In this document: piece after piece, positions 33,608 to 41,614 of the stretch
Layout: every line of letters starts with the position of its first letter
Position numbering within the stretch: the stretch's first letter is position 1
Assembly: GCF_021545335.1 (NCBI RefSeq)
Contig: NZ_CP089312.1
Location: forward strand, 6,324,001-6,388,000
DNA: 64,000 nt
Origin: Streptomyces sp. GQFP
GTDB taxonomy: Bacteria; Actinomycetota; Actinomycetes; Streptomycetales; Streptomycetaceae
Direction of reading: 5' to 3'
Notes under the pieces: generated by a model
Databases searched by the model: none
The model's input: only the letters and a program-made list of their open reading frames with translations
What the model was told of the DNA's origin: nothing
Made by a program: the position numbers and the translations under genes

Positions 33608-33640
33608 GTTAGCGAGCGTGTTACTTAACGGTAGTTAGCG
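33608..33640. promoter_or_regulatory. Candidate operator upstream of acyl-CoA dehydrogenase
   Basis: GTTAGCG occurs twice (33608-33614 and 33634-33640), 26 bases apart, and between and across them lies TAACGGTAGTTA, with TAAC/GTTA ends. AT-rich symmetric sites like this are typical for TetR-type fatty-acid regulators; the regulator is not in the window. Confidence 0.35.
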
Positions 33641-33680
33641 TCAGTCATACAGTTACAGCGTCTTTGGAGCGTGAGAGACC

Positions 33681-34838
33681 TTGGCCGGATCGGCTGATTT
33701 CGACCTGTACCGCCCGTCCGAGGAGCACGACATGCTCCGCGACGCGATCCGCTCCCTGGCCGAGGCGAAGATCTTGCCGTACGCCGCAGCCGTGGACGAG
33801 GAGGCCCGCTTCCCGCGGGAGGCCCACGACGCGCTGGTCGCGAACGACCTGCACGCGGTGCACGTACCGGAGTCGTACGGCGGCGCGGGCGCGGACGCGC
33901 TGGCGACCGTGATCGTGATCGAGGAGGTGGCGCGGGTCTGCGCCAGCTCCTCCCTCATCCCGGCCGTGAACAAGCTGGGCTCCCTCCCGGTGATCCTGTC
34001 CGGTTCGGAGGAGCTGAAGAAGAAGTACATGACGCCGCTCGCCAAGGGCGACGGCATGTTCTCGTACTGCCTCTCGGAGCCCGACGCGGGTTCGGACGCG
34101 GCCGGCATGAAGACGAAGGCGGTCCGCGACGGCGACTTCTGGGTCCTCAACGGCGTGAAGCGCTGGATCACCAACGCGGGCGAGTCCGAGTACTACACGG
34201 TGATGGCGGTGACCGACCCGACGAAGCGCAGCAAGGGCATCTCGGCCTTCGTCGTCGAGAAGTCCGACGAGGGCGTCTCCTTCGGCGCCCCCGAGAAGAA
34301 GCTCGGCATCAAGGGCTCCCCGACCCGCGAGGTCTACCTCGACAACGTCCGCATCCCGGCCGACCGCATGATCGGCGACGAGGGCACCGGCTTCGCCACC
34401 GCGATGAAGACCCTGGACCACACCCGCATCACGATCGCCGCGCAGGCGCTGGGCATCGCGCAGGGCGCCCTCGACTACGCCAAGGGGTACGTCAAGGAGC
34501 GCAAGCAGTTCGGCAAGCCGATCGCCGACTTCCAGGGCATCCAGTTCATGCTCGCCGACATGGCGATGAAGATCGCCGCCGCCCGCGCCCTGACCTACCA
34601 GGCCGCGGCCGCCTCGGAACGCCTCGACAGCGACCTCACCTTCCAGGGCGCGGCGGCGAAGTGCTTCGCGTCGGACGTGGCGATGGAGGTCACCACGGAC
34701 GCGGTCCAGCTGCTCGGCGGCTACGGCTACACCCGTGACTACCCGGTGGAGCGCATGATGCGCGACGCGAAGATCACGCAGATCTACGAGGGCACGAACC
34801 AGGTCCAGCGCATCGTGATGGCGAGGAACCTCCCGTAA
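33681..34838 (+). CDS. Acyl-CoA dehydrogenase
   Basis: 385 residues, normal length. FAD enzyme that desaturates acyl-CoA at the alpha-beta bond. Motifs: HVPESYGGAGAD, MFSYCLSEPDAGSDAAGMKT (FAD contact), WITNAGESEYY, YVKERKQFGKPIADFQGIQF, LLGGYGYTRDYPVERMMRD and IYEGTNQVQRIVMAR, containing the usual active-site Glu region. It starts at TTG 33681, with GGAGCGTGAGAG upstream. Probably the counterpart of FadE25, which is also near purE/purK in mycobacteria. Followed by a strong hairpin. Confidence 0.95.
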   Translation: MAGSADFDLYRPSEEHDMLRDAIRSLAEAKILPYAAAVDEEARFPREAHDALVANDLHAVHVPESYGGAGADALATVIVIEEVARVCASSSLIPAVNKLGSLPVILSGSEELKKKYMTPLAKGDGMFSYCLSEPDAGSDAAGMKTKAVRDGDFWVLNGVKRWITNAGESEYYTVMAVTDPTKRSKGISAFVVEKSDEGVSFGAPEKKLGIKGSPTREVYLDNVRIPADRMIGDEGTGFATAMKTLDHTRITIAAQALGIAQGALDYAKGYVKERKQFGKPIADFQGIQFMLADMAMKIAAARALTYQAAAASERLDSDLTFQGAAAKCFASDVAMEVTTDAVQLLGGYGYTRDYPVERMMRDAKITQIYEGTNQVQRIVMARNLP

Positions 34839-34850
34839 CAACCCCGAACA

Positions 34851-34896
34851 CGCGAGTCGGCCCCTGCCCGAAGGACCGGGCAGGGGCCGACTCGCG
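34851..34896. terminator. Strong bidirectional hairpin terminator
   Basis: A perfect 20-base stem (34851-34870 with 34877-34896) and a six-base loop AAGGAC sit between the convergent acyl-CoA dehydrogenase and LCP genes. Confidence 0.85.
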
Positions 34897-34913
34897 CACT
34901 GCTTCGACTGCTC

Positions 34914-36197
34914 TCAGTTGCCGGTGACGGTGACCGTGTCGTCGTTCTTCAACTCGGTGACCAGGGTCTTCACCTTCGTCTTGTCCCAGAGGAGGTTGCC
35001 GCCGGACGAGCCCGCGAGCGGCATGTTCATGGACTTGCCGTCGCCGCCGGTGACGCCCTTCATCGCCCAGAACATGTCGGCAAGGTCGAACAGGCTCATG
35101 TCCTTGTCGACGACCAGGGTGTCGAGGCCCGCGCTCATCGTGGGGTAGAGCTTGAAGGGGTTCAGCAGGGTGCTCGGCGTCGCCGTCTGGCTCGCCAGGG
35201 CCGCGAGGAACTTCTGCTGGTTCTTCGTACGGTCCAGGTCGCTGCCCGCGAGGGCGTACCGGGTACGGACGAAGGCCAGGGCCTGCTCGCCGTTGAGGGT
35301 CTGCTTGCCCGCCGTGAAGTTGGCGCCGGACTTGGTGTCCTTCATCCCGCCCTTGGGGATGGTCAGTTCCACGCCACCGACCGCGTCGACGATGTTCGCG
35401 AACCCGGCGAAGCCGATCTCGACGTAGTGGTCGATGCGCAGCCCGGTGTTGAACTCGACGGTACGGACGAGCAGTTCGGGCCCGTCCTCCGCGTACGCCG
35501 CGTTCAGCTTCACGTGCCGGCCCGTGCCCTTGAACGTCTTGCCGGACTCGGAGCCCACGAAGGTGGGGATCTCCACGTCCGAGTCACGGGGGAGGGAGAT
35601 CAGGGTCGGGCCGTTGTCGCCGGTGTGCAGGATCATCATCGAGTCCGTGCGCTGCCCTGCGGCGGACCCGGTACGAAGCTTCTTCTTCTCTTCGTCGGAC
35701 AGCCCCGCGCGACTGTCGGAACCGACGATCAGATAGTTCGTGCCCTTGCCCGCGTCCGGCCGCTCGATGACCTTCGACAGGTCGACCTCGCGGTTCAGCT
35801 TGGAGTCGGCCCAGAAGTACGTACTGACGGACACGACGACCAGCAGCGTGACCAGGGTGATCGCGGTCCACTTGATCCGCTTGCGCCAGTTCGGCGCAGG
35901 ACGGCCGCCATGACCGTTGCCGCCCACGGCACCGGCCCCGCCGCCGTAGACCTGGCCGGTGTTGTAGTCGCTGCCGCCGCCGCTGTAGCCGTCGTTGCCG
36001 TACGGGTCACCGCCGTACGGTTGCTGTTGCTGAGGGACCCCGCCGCCGTACGGAGGCGCGGATGGCCCCTGCCCGTACTGGGGGCCACGTTGAACCTGTC
36101 GCATCACGCGCGCACCCTCGGGCTGTGCGTTCGCGCTGCCGCGACCGTACCGGTTGTTGCGGTTGTCGTCGGACCACGCGTCAGGCCAATCGTTCAT
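34914..36197 (-). CDS. LytR-CpsA-Psr (LCP) family glycopolymer transferase
   Basis: 427 residues. Long Gly/Gln/Tyr-rich cytosolic N-terminus (1-105), one membrane segment (about 111-129), then the LCP domain with NYLIVGSDSRAGLSDEE, RTDSMMILHTGD, ISLPRDSDVEIP, KLNAAYAEDGPELLVRTVE, DHYVEIGFAGFANIVDAVGG and RTRYALAGSDLDRTKNQQKF. LCP enzymes move polyprenyl-phosphate-linked polymers onto peptidoglycan or arabinogalactan-like acceptors outside the membrane. The LytR_C domain seen in the other three copies is missing. One of four LCP genes within 8.5 kb. Confidence 0.93.
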   Translation of the reverse strand: MNDWPDAWSDDNRNNRYGRGSANAQPEGARVMRQVQRGPQYGQGPSAPPYGGGVPQQQQPYGGDPYGNDGYSGGGSDYNTGQVYGGGAGAVGGNGHGGRPAPNWRKRIKWTAITLVTLLVVVSVSTYFWADSKLNREVDLSKVIERPDAGKGTNYLIVGSDSRAGLSDEEKKKLRTGSAAGQRTDSMMILHTGDNGPTLISLPRDSDVEIPTFVGSESGKTFKGTGRHVKLNAAYAEDGPELLVRTVEFNTGLRIDHYVEIGFAGFANIVDAVGGVELTIPKGGMKDTKSGANFTAGKQTLNGEQALAFVRTRYALAGSDLDRTKNQQKFLAALASQTATPSTLLNPFKLYPTMSAGLDTLVVDKDMSLFDLADMFWAMKGVTGGDGKSMNMPLAGSSGGNLLWDKTKVKTLVTELKNDDTVTVTGN

Positions 36198-36316
36198 GCC
36201 GACCAGTGTGCAGTGCCGGGGTGTGTCCTATACAAGGGTCGAAGGAAATTAGGAGCAGGGCTGTTGCGAAGCTGACACAAATCGCCCATGTGTACGTCCG
36301 GCATAAGGTGAGGGCC

Positions 36317-36821
36317 ATGACAGACCAGGCCACCAGCACAGATGCGGCACCCCCGGGCAAGCCGACCTCCGCCTCCCGGACGACCCTCAGCCACATCATG
36401 ACCCACGCCGACACCAACCTTCTCGGTACGGTGCACGGCGGGGCGGCACAGCGGGGGCCCCGCTGTCACGGCGTCGATGGACGAGATGGCGTTCCTGGAG
36501 CCGGTGCGGGTGGGTGACCTGGTCCACGTCAAGGCCCAGGTCAACTGGACCGGCCGGACCTCGATGGAGGTCGGGGTACGGGTCCTCGCCGAGCGCTGGA
36601 ACGAGTCGACGCCGGCGACGCAGGTCGGGTCGGCGTACCTGGTCTTCGCGGCGGTGGACGCGGACGGCAAGCCGCGCAGGGTCCCGCCGGTGGTTCCGGA
36701 AACGGAACGGGACGAGCGGCGTCACCAGGAGGCCCAGATCCGCCGCACACACCGCTTGGCGCGGCGGAGGGCGATCGTGGAGCTGAGGGAGCGAAGAGCG
36801 GCGGACGGCTTGGCCGACTGA
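36317..36821 (+). pseudogene. Acyl-CoA thioesterase (hotdog fold) broken by an internal deletion
   Basis: ATG 36317 opens a normal thioesterase N-terminus (SRTTLSHIMTHADTNLLGTV then HGG). The frame then fails at about 36441, and the rest of the enzyme resumes in another frame: RHSGGPAVTASMDEMAFLEP, VRVGDLVHVKAQVNWTGRTS, to the stop at 36821. Compared with the family, about 14-16 residues between HGG and RHSGG, including the Asp-containing catalytic helix, are missing. The junction sits in a GGCGGGG run, consistent with a microhomology deletion of about 44-50 bases. Divergent from the LCP gene. A restart at ATG 36477 would give only a C-terminal fragment. Confidence 0.85.
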
Positions 36822-36834
36822 GGGCGGATTTTCT

Positions 36835-37038
36835 TCGCCCCCGCCGCCCCTACCCGTCCCATCCCTGGGGGCTGTGCCCCCAGACCCCCCTTTCGGCCTG
36901 AACGGCCTCGTCCTCAAACGCCGGACGGGCTGACTACCCAGCCCGTCCGGCGTTTGAGGACAAGGCCCCTTCAGGGCCGTAGCGGGGGTTCGGGGGCACA
37001 GCCCCCAGGGATGGGACGGGTAGGGGCGGCGGGGGCGA
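36835..37038. repeat. 204-base double palindrome (repeat family C, copy 1)
   Basis: An outer perfect 47-base inverted repeat (36835-36881 with 36992-37038) encloses an inner perfect 23-base inverted repeat (36910-36932 with 36939-36961, core CGCCGGACGGGCTG) with a six-base loop. It fills the gap between the convergent thioesterase remnant and LCP gene, and could fold into a long hairpin or cruciform that terminates both strands. Confidence 0.92.
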
Positions 37039-37062
37039 GAAAAACCAAGCCCCACCCACCTC

Positions 37063-38520
37063 TCACCGACACCCCACCTCATCCCCCGTAGTAACCCCGA
37101 ACTCCCCCACCCGAACCTTCCGCACCCCCCGATAATCCGCCCCCACAGTCACCCGCATCACAGCCCCCTGCCCCCGCACCACCCGCAACGAACTCCCCGG
37201 CAACGCAGCCGCCAACGACCTGGCCGACCGATCCCACCGAGGGTCGTACGCGACCACCGTCCGCGAAGCCCCCCGCCCCCGCGCATTCACCGGCACCCGA
37301 GTAGTCCGAAACCCGGCCCCCGCCAACTCCCGATCCACCTTCCGCCCCAGCCCCGCCGTACGCGTCCCGTTCTCCACCTGCACCCGAATCTCCTGCGGCG
37401 CCACCTCCACCCGAGCCGGCGCACCGCCCTTACTACCCCCGCCCCCACCCTTCCGCACAGCCAACGGCTCGTCCTCCCGCAGCGCCCGGAACAACCGCCC
37501 CGACTTCGCCGCGTCCCACTTCAACGTCGACCCGATCCCCTTCACGGCGAACCCCATCCGCCCGATCGGCACGGTCGTGAACTCGGACGACGAAGGCGAG
37601 AAGTTCCGCATCGCCCGCCCGAGGTCCAGCAACTCACCCGTACCGAACTCCTTGTCCGCCCGCACCGACCCGAGCACCGCCCGCGTGATGTCCCGGAACT
37701 TCATCGGGTTCAGCAGCACCCCGGACGACGTGGACTGCGCGATCAGCGCCGCCATGAACCGCTGCTGGCGCTGCATCCGCCCCAGGTCGGAGGATCCGTC
37801 GGCGTGCCGGGAACGGACGTACTGCAACGCCTCCCCGCCACTCAGCTCATGCTTCCCAGCCGCCAGATTCAGCCCCGTGTACGAGTCCTTCAGCGGACGC
37901 GTCGCACAGATCTCGACACCCCCCAGCACATCCACCGTCTTCATGAAGCTGGTGAAGTCGATCTCCAGATAGTGGTCGATCTTCACGTGCGTCATGTGCT
38001 CCACCGTCCGCACGGTGAGGTTCGGCCCGCCCTCCGCGTACGCCGCGTTCAGCTTGATGACATGGCCGCCGTGCCGGTGCCCGGTGGTCCGGTCGGTGTG
38101 CGGGGGCGTCACGGCGTACGAGTCGCGCGGCAGGCTGACGACGCTCGCCCGCTCCCGGTCCTCCGAGATGTGCACGATCATCATCGTGTCGGTGCAGTGA
38201 CAGGGGGCGCCGCCGAGCCGGTACTTCCGCCGCTCGGCCTCGCTGATCTTCTCTCTGCTGTCCGTGCCGACGAGCAGCACGTTCATGCCGTGGCCCGCCC
38301 GGGGACGGTTCTTCATGTCCTTGAAGGGGTCGACGCGGGCGATGTCGGCGTCGAGGCTGCTGACCACCGCGTGCCCGATCCCGGCCGCGGCGAGCACCAC
38401 GACGGACAGCGTCGTCACCGCCCGCATGGCCCAGCGTGGCTTCTTCCGCCGTACGGGGGGACGCGGACGCCCGGACGACGGCCGTGGCCGGCGCTGTGGG
38501 GAACCGGGGGATGCGGGCAT
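37063..38520 (-). CDS. LCP family protein with C-terminal LytR_C domain
   Basis: 485 residues. Basic Pro/Arg-rich N-terminus, membrane segment about 33-53, LCP domain (MNVLLVGTDSREKISEAERR, DTMMIVHISEDRERASVVSL, PRDSYAVTPPHTD, KLNAAYAEGGPNLTVRTVEH, DHYLEIDFTSFMKTVDVLGG, RSRHADGSSDLGRMQRQQRF) and a LytR_C-type end (VQVENGTRTAGLGRKVDREL). A HCTD in place of the usual residues before MMIVHI adds two Cys that may pair with the Cys in VEICATRP. ATG 38520 follows GGAGG. Divergent from a glycosyltransferase gene. Confidence 0.93.
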   Translation of the reverse strand: MPASPGSPQRRPRPSSGRPRPPVRRKKPRWAMRAVTTLSVVVLAAAGIGHAVVSSLDADIARVDPFKDMKNRPRAGHGMNVLLVGTDSREKISEAERRKYRLGGAPCHCTDTMMIVHISEDRERASVVSLPRDSYAVTPPHTDRTTGHRHGGHVIKLNAAYAEGGPNLTVRTVEHMTHVKIDHYLEIDFTSFMKTVDVLGGVEICATRPLKDSYTGLNLAAGKHELSGGEALQYVRSRHADGSSDLGRMQRQQRFMAALIAQSTSSGVLLNPMKFRDITRAVLGSVRADKEFGTGELLDLGRAMRNFSPSSSEFTTVPIGRMGFAVKGIGSTLKWDAAKSGRLFRALREDEPLAVRKGGGGGSKGGAPARVEVAPQEIRVQVENGTRTAGLGRKVDRELAGAGFRTTRVPVNARGRGASRTVVAYDPRWDRSARSLAAALPGSSLRVVRGQGAVMRVTVGADYRGVRKVRVGEFGVTTGDEVGCR

Positions 38521-38670
38521 GGGGGGACACCTCCGCGAAGGCTGCTGGCCGGGGGGAGTGGGGCCGAACGTGGGATCCGTGAGCACCGTAGGCCCATACG
38601 ATCTGCGGCCCGGCTCAGGGAGCGGGCGGCGCGCGTCGGTGTCCCCCGTTCGCGGTAACGTGAGCCCCCT

Positions 38671-39720
38671 ATGAACGCCAAGCCCGACGTGCAGCCGCCC
38701 GCCGTGTCCGTGATCATGCCCGTCCTCAATGAGGAGCGGCATCTGCGCGGAGCCGTCCAAGCGATCCTCGCCCAGGAGTACGCCGGCGAGATGGAGGTCG
38801 TGATCGCCCTCGGTCCGTCCACGGACCGCACGGACGAGATCGCCGCCGAGCTGGTACGGGAGACGGCCGGCACGAACAAGCGCGTGCAGACCGTCCCCAA
38901 CCCGACCGGCCGTACGCCCGCCGCGCTGAACGCCGCGATCAAGGCCTCCCGCCACCCCGTCGTCGTACGCGTCGACGGACACGGCATCCTCTCGCCGGAC
39001 TACATCGCGACCGCCGTCCGTCTCCTCGACGAGACCGGCGCGCAGAACGTCGGCGGGATCATGCACGCCGAGGGCGAGAACGCCTGGGAGGACGCGGTCG
39101 CCGCCGCGATGACCTCGAAGATCGGCGTCGGCAACGCCGCCTTCCACACGGGGGGTGTGGCCGGGCCCGCCGAGACCGTGTACCTCGGTGTCTTCCGCCG
39201 GGCCGCCCTCGAACAACAGGGCGGCTACAACGTGGAGTTCATCCGCGCCCAGGACTGGGAGCTGAACTTCCGGATCCGGGAGGCGGGCGGTCTCATCTGG
39301 TTCTCGCCCGAGCTGCGGGTGTCGTACCGCCCGAGGCCCTCCGTGCGCGCGCTGGCCAAGCAGTACAAGGACTACGGCCGCTGGCGCCATGTCGTGGCCC
39401 GGTACCACGAGGGCTCAATCAACCTGCGCTACCTCGCCCCGCCCACCGCCCTGTGCGCGATAGCGGCGGGCGTGCTGCTGGGCGCCGTACTGACGCCGTG
39501 GGCCCTGCTGGTGCCCGGCGGCTACCTCGCGGCGATCACGGCCGGCTCGGTCCCGGCGGGCAAGGGGCTCTCGCTGAAGGCCCGGCTGCAGATCCCCGTC
39601 GCCCTCGCCACCATGCACATGTGCTGGGGCTGGGGCTTCCTCACCAGTCCCAAGTCCCTTGCCCGGAAGGTGATCGCGGCCCGTCGGCCGGCGGTACTGG
39701 ACGGCGCGAACGCGAACTGA
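38671..39720 (+). CDS. Family 2 glycosyltransferase with C-terminal membrane helices
   Basis: 349 residues. GT-A domain: VSVIMPVLNEERHLRGAVQA, IALGPSTDRTDEIAAELVRE, RVDGHGILSPDYI (in the DxD place), TGGVAGPAETVYLGVFRRAA and RAQDWELNFRIREAGG. Two or three hydrophobic segments follow (about 255-290 and 310-330). Probably adds sugars to a lipid-linked wall polymer, given the LCP genes on both sides. No Shine-Dalgarno is seen, and a TAACGT ends nine bases before the ATG, so the mRNA may be nearly leaderless. Confidence 0.9.
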   Translation: MNAKPDVQPPAVSVIMPVLNEERHLRGAVQAILAQEYAGEMEVVIALGPSTDRTDEIAAELVRETAGTNKRVQTVPNPTGRTPAALNAAIKASRHPVVVRVDGHGILSPDYIATAVRLLDETGAQNVGGIMHAEGENAWEDAVAAAMTSKIGVGNAAFHTGGVAGPAETVYLGVFRRAALEQQGGYNVEFIRAQDWELNFRIREAGGLIWFSPELRVSYRPRPSVRALAKQYKDYGRWRHVVARYHEGSINLRYLAPPTALCAIAAGVLLGAVLTPWALLVPGGYLAAITAGSVPAGKGLSLKARLQIPVALATMHMCWGWGFLTSPKSLARKVIAARRPAVLDGANAN

Positions 39721-39734
39721 GCCCGAACCACAAC

Positions 39735-39774
39735 GAGTTGGGGCCCGCGGTCAGATGACCGCGGGCCCCGACTC
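39735..39774. terminator. Bidirectional hairpin terminator
   Basis: An 18-base stem with a single T-G pair (39735-39752 with 39757-39774) and a four-base loop AGAT, between the convergent glycosyltransferase and LCP genes. Confidence 0.85.
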
Positions 39775-39782
39775 ATGTACCC

Positions 39783-41465
39783 CTACCAGCGGTAGGGCGA
39801 GTACACCTCCATGCACGCGCTGGTGTCCGAACCCACCACCGCGTCGGCCGTGTCGGGCAGTTGGCCCGCTTTCGGCGCGGTCTGCTTCGGATACGTCGTG
39901 CCCTCGCGCCAGTCGGCGCCCACGGTCACCGTCACCCCGGAGACGTCCGTCGACTTCTTCACCGAACTCGTCGGAATCCCCAGGGACTTGGCGACGAGCT
40001 GGGCGTCGCCCGCGAGGTCGGCGCTCGGGTAGTACACGACCGTCTTGTCGACCGACAACGATGCCGACCGGTCCGCCGCCGCGTTCGTGAAGCCCTTGCC
40101 CGAGAGGATCTCGCTGATGCTGCTCGCCCGGCCGCTGACCGCTGCGAGCGTGGCCGTCCGGGTGCCGTTCTGCACGAGTACGCCGATCTTGCCGGGGTCG
40201 GCCGCCGGGTCCGTCGAAGCCGTCGCCGAGGGCGAGGCCGTCGGGGCCTTGGTCGCCGTGGTGCCGCCCTTGTCGTCGAAGGAGATGTCGTCGCGGAGCA
40301 TCGTCCACATCGTCTCGGCGTCGGCCTCGGCCGCCACCAGATGATTCGGGTTCTGCGGGTCCACCACGGTCGGCATCGTCGTCATCGTGATGCGGTCGGT
40401 CGGCACCGACTTGAGCTGCATGCCCAGGTCGTACAGCTCCTTGACCGTGCCCAACTCCTCCGACACAGTCAGGGACTTGGTGGCAGCCTCGGCCAGACTC
40501 GTCAGCCGCGGGGCGTCCGTGAAGACGTTCTGCGACTTCAGCGTGCGGATCATCGAGTTCATGTACATGTGCTGGGCCTTGGCCCGCCCGAGGTCGCTGT
40601 AGAAGGCGTGCCGGGTACGCAGCCACTGCAGCGCCGACTTGCCCTGGACCTTCTGCTTGCCGGCCTTGAGCTTGAGACCGGAGCCGCCGGGTACGCCGGG
40701 CAGCGCGCGGTCCCACACGTTCTGCTTCACACAGACCTCGACACCGCCGATGGCGTCGGCCATCTGCACGACGCCCGCGAAGTCGATCGTCATCCAGTGG
40801 TCGATGTAGACCCCGGTGAGGTTCTGCCAGGTGGCCAGCGTGCAGCCGGCGCCGCCCCGGGCCAGCGAGGTGTTGATGATGGCGTTGGTCGCCTCGAACG
40901 TCTCACCGGTGTCGGGGTCCGTGCACTTCGGGATGTCGACCCGGGTGTCGCGCGGGATGCTCACCACGGCCGCGCTCTTGCGGTCGGCGGAGAGATGGAT
41001 CAGCATCTGGACGTCGCCCAGCGGCGGGTTGGCGCTGTTGGCCTTGCCGCCGCCCAGGGACACGTTGGCGGCGGAGGCACGGCTGTCCGAGCCGATCAGC
41101 AGGATGTTCAGCGGGGTCTGCCCGGCCGCGTTGGGCTCGGTCTTCTGCGCCTTCGAGTCGCCGCTGCTGCGCTTGCCCTTCTGGATGTTGCTGTTCAGAT
41201 GCTCGTAGTAGAGGTATCCGGCGCCGGCCGTACCGAGTATCAGCACCGCCAGCGTCATCGCCGACCAGCGCAGCACCTTGCGCTTGCCGGGCCGCCGCGG
41301 TCTTCCCCCCGGACGGTCACCGCCGCCGCCACTGCCGCCGGCCGAGCCGCCGCCGTCCCCGGAGTCCCCCTCCTGCTGCTCGTGCGAGCCGTCCCGCTGC
41401 CCCGGAACCCGAGCAGGCCGGACGCCCGATCGCGTCCCCTCCCCGTGCACACTGCTGTGTGTCAT
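39783..41465 (-). CDS. LCP family protein with C-terminal LytR_C domain
   Basis: 560 residues. Gly/Asp-rich N-terminus, membrane segment about 66-88 (LRWSAMTLAVLILGTAGAGY), LCP domain (NILLIGSDSRASAANVSLGG, MLIHLSADRKSAAVVSIPRD, DHWMTIDFAGVVQMADAIGG, RTRHAFYSDLGRAKAQHMYM), a Ser/Thr/Ala linker and a LytR_C domain (KIGVLVQNGTRTATLAAVSG, VVYYPSADLAGDAQLVAKSL). ATG 41465 follows GGGGAGGCAGGGGA. Separate transcript from the next LCP gene because of the hairpin between them. Confidence 0.93.
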   Translation of the reverse strand: MTHSSVHGEGTRSGVRPARVPGQRDGSHEQQEGDSGDGGGSAGGSGGGGDRPGGRPRRPGKRKVLRWSAMTLAVLILGTAGAGYLYYEHLNSNIQKGKRSSGDSKAQKTEPNAAGQTPLNILLIGSDSRASAANVSLGGGKANSANPPLGDVQMLIHLSADRKSAAVVSIPRDTRVDIPKCTDPDTGETFEATNAIINTSLARGGAGCTLATWQNLTGVYIDHWMTIDFAGVVQMADAIGGVEVCVKQNVWDRALPGVPGGSGLKLKAGKQKVQGKSALQWLRTRHAFYSDLGRAKAQHMYMNSMIRTLKSQNVFTDAPRLTSLAEAATKSLTVSEELGTVKELYDLGMQLKSVPTDRITMTTMPTVVDPQNPNHLVAAEADAETMWTMLRDDISFDDKGGTTATKAPTASPSATASTDPAADPGKIGVLVQNGTRTATLAAVSGRASSISEILSGKGFTNAAADRSASLSVDKTVVYYPSADLAGDAQLVAKSLGIPTSSVKKSTDVSGVTVTVGADWREGTTYPKQTAPKAGQLPDTADAVVGSDTSACMEVYSPYRW

Positions 41466-41495
41466 TCCCCTGCCTCCCCACCCTTGCGTCGTCGA

Positions 41496-41537
41496 ACAGG
41501 CCTGCCTTGCGTCCGGTAAGACGCAAGGCAGGCCTGT
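41496..41537 (-). terminator. Hairpin terminator between two LCP genes
   Basis: A perfect 18-base stem (41496-41513 with 41520-41537, ACAGGCCTGCCTTGCGTC and complement) and a six-base loop CGGTAA, just past the stop of the upstream minus-strand gene. Confidence 0.82.
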
Positions 41538-41614
41538 CAGGTCAACCGGCGCACCCAAAACAACTGGCGCGGACGCCCAATTCGTCGATCGGCGTACTCA
41601 GTCGATCGGTGTCC

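Noticed and set aside
33645..34841. 398-codon minus-strand open frame opposite acyl-CoA dehydrogenase
   Set aside because: Shadow; the plus strand encodes a full-length enzyme.
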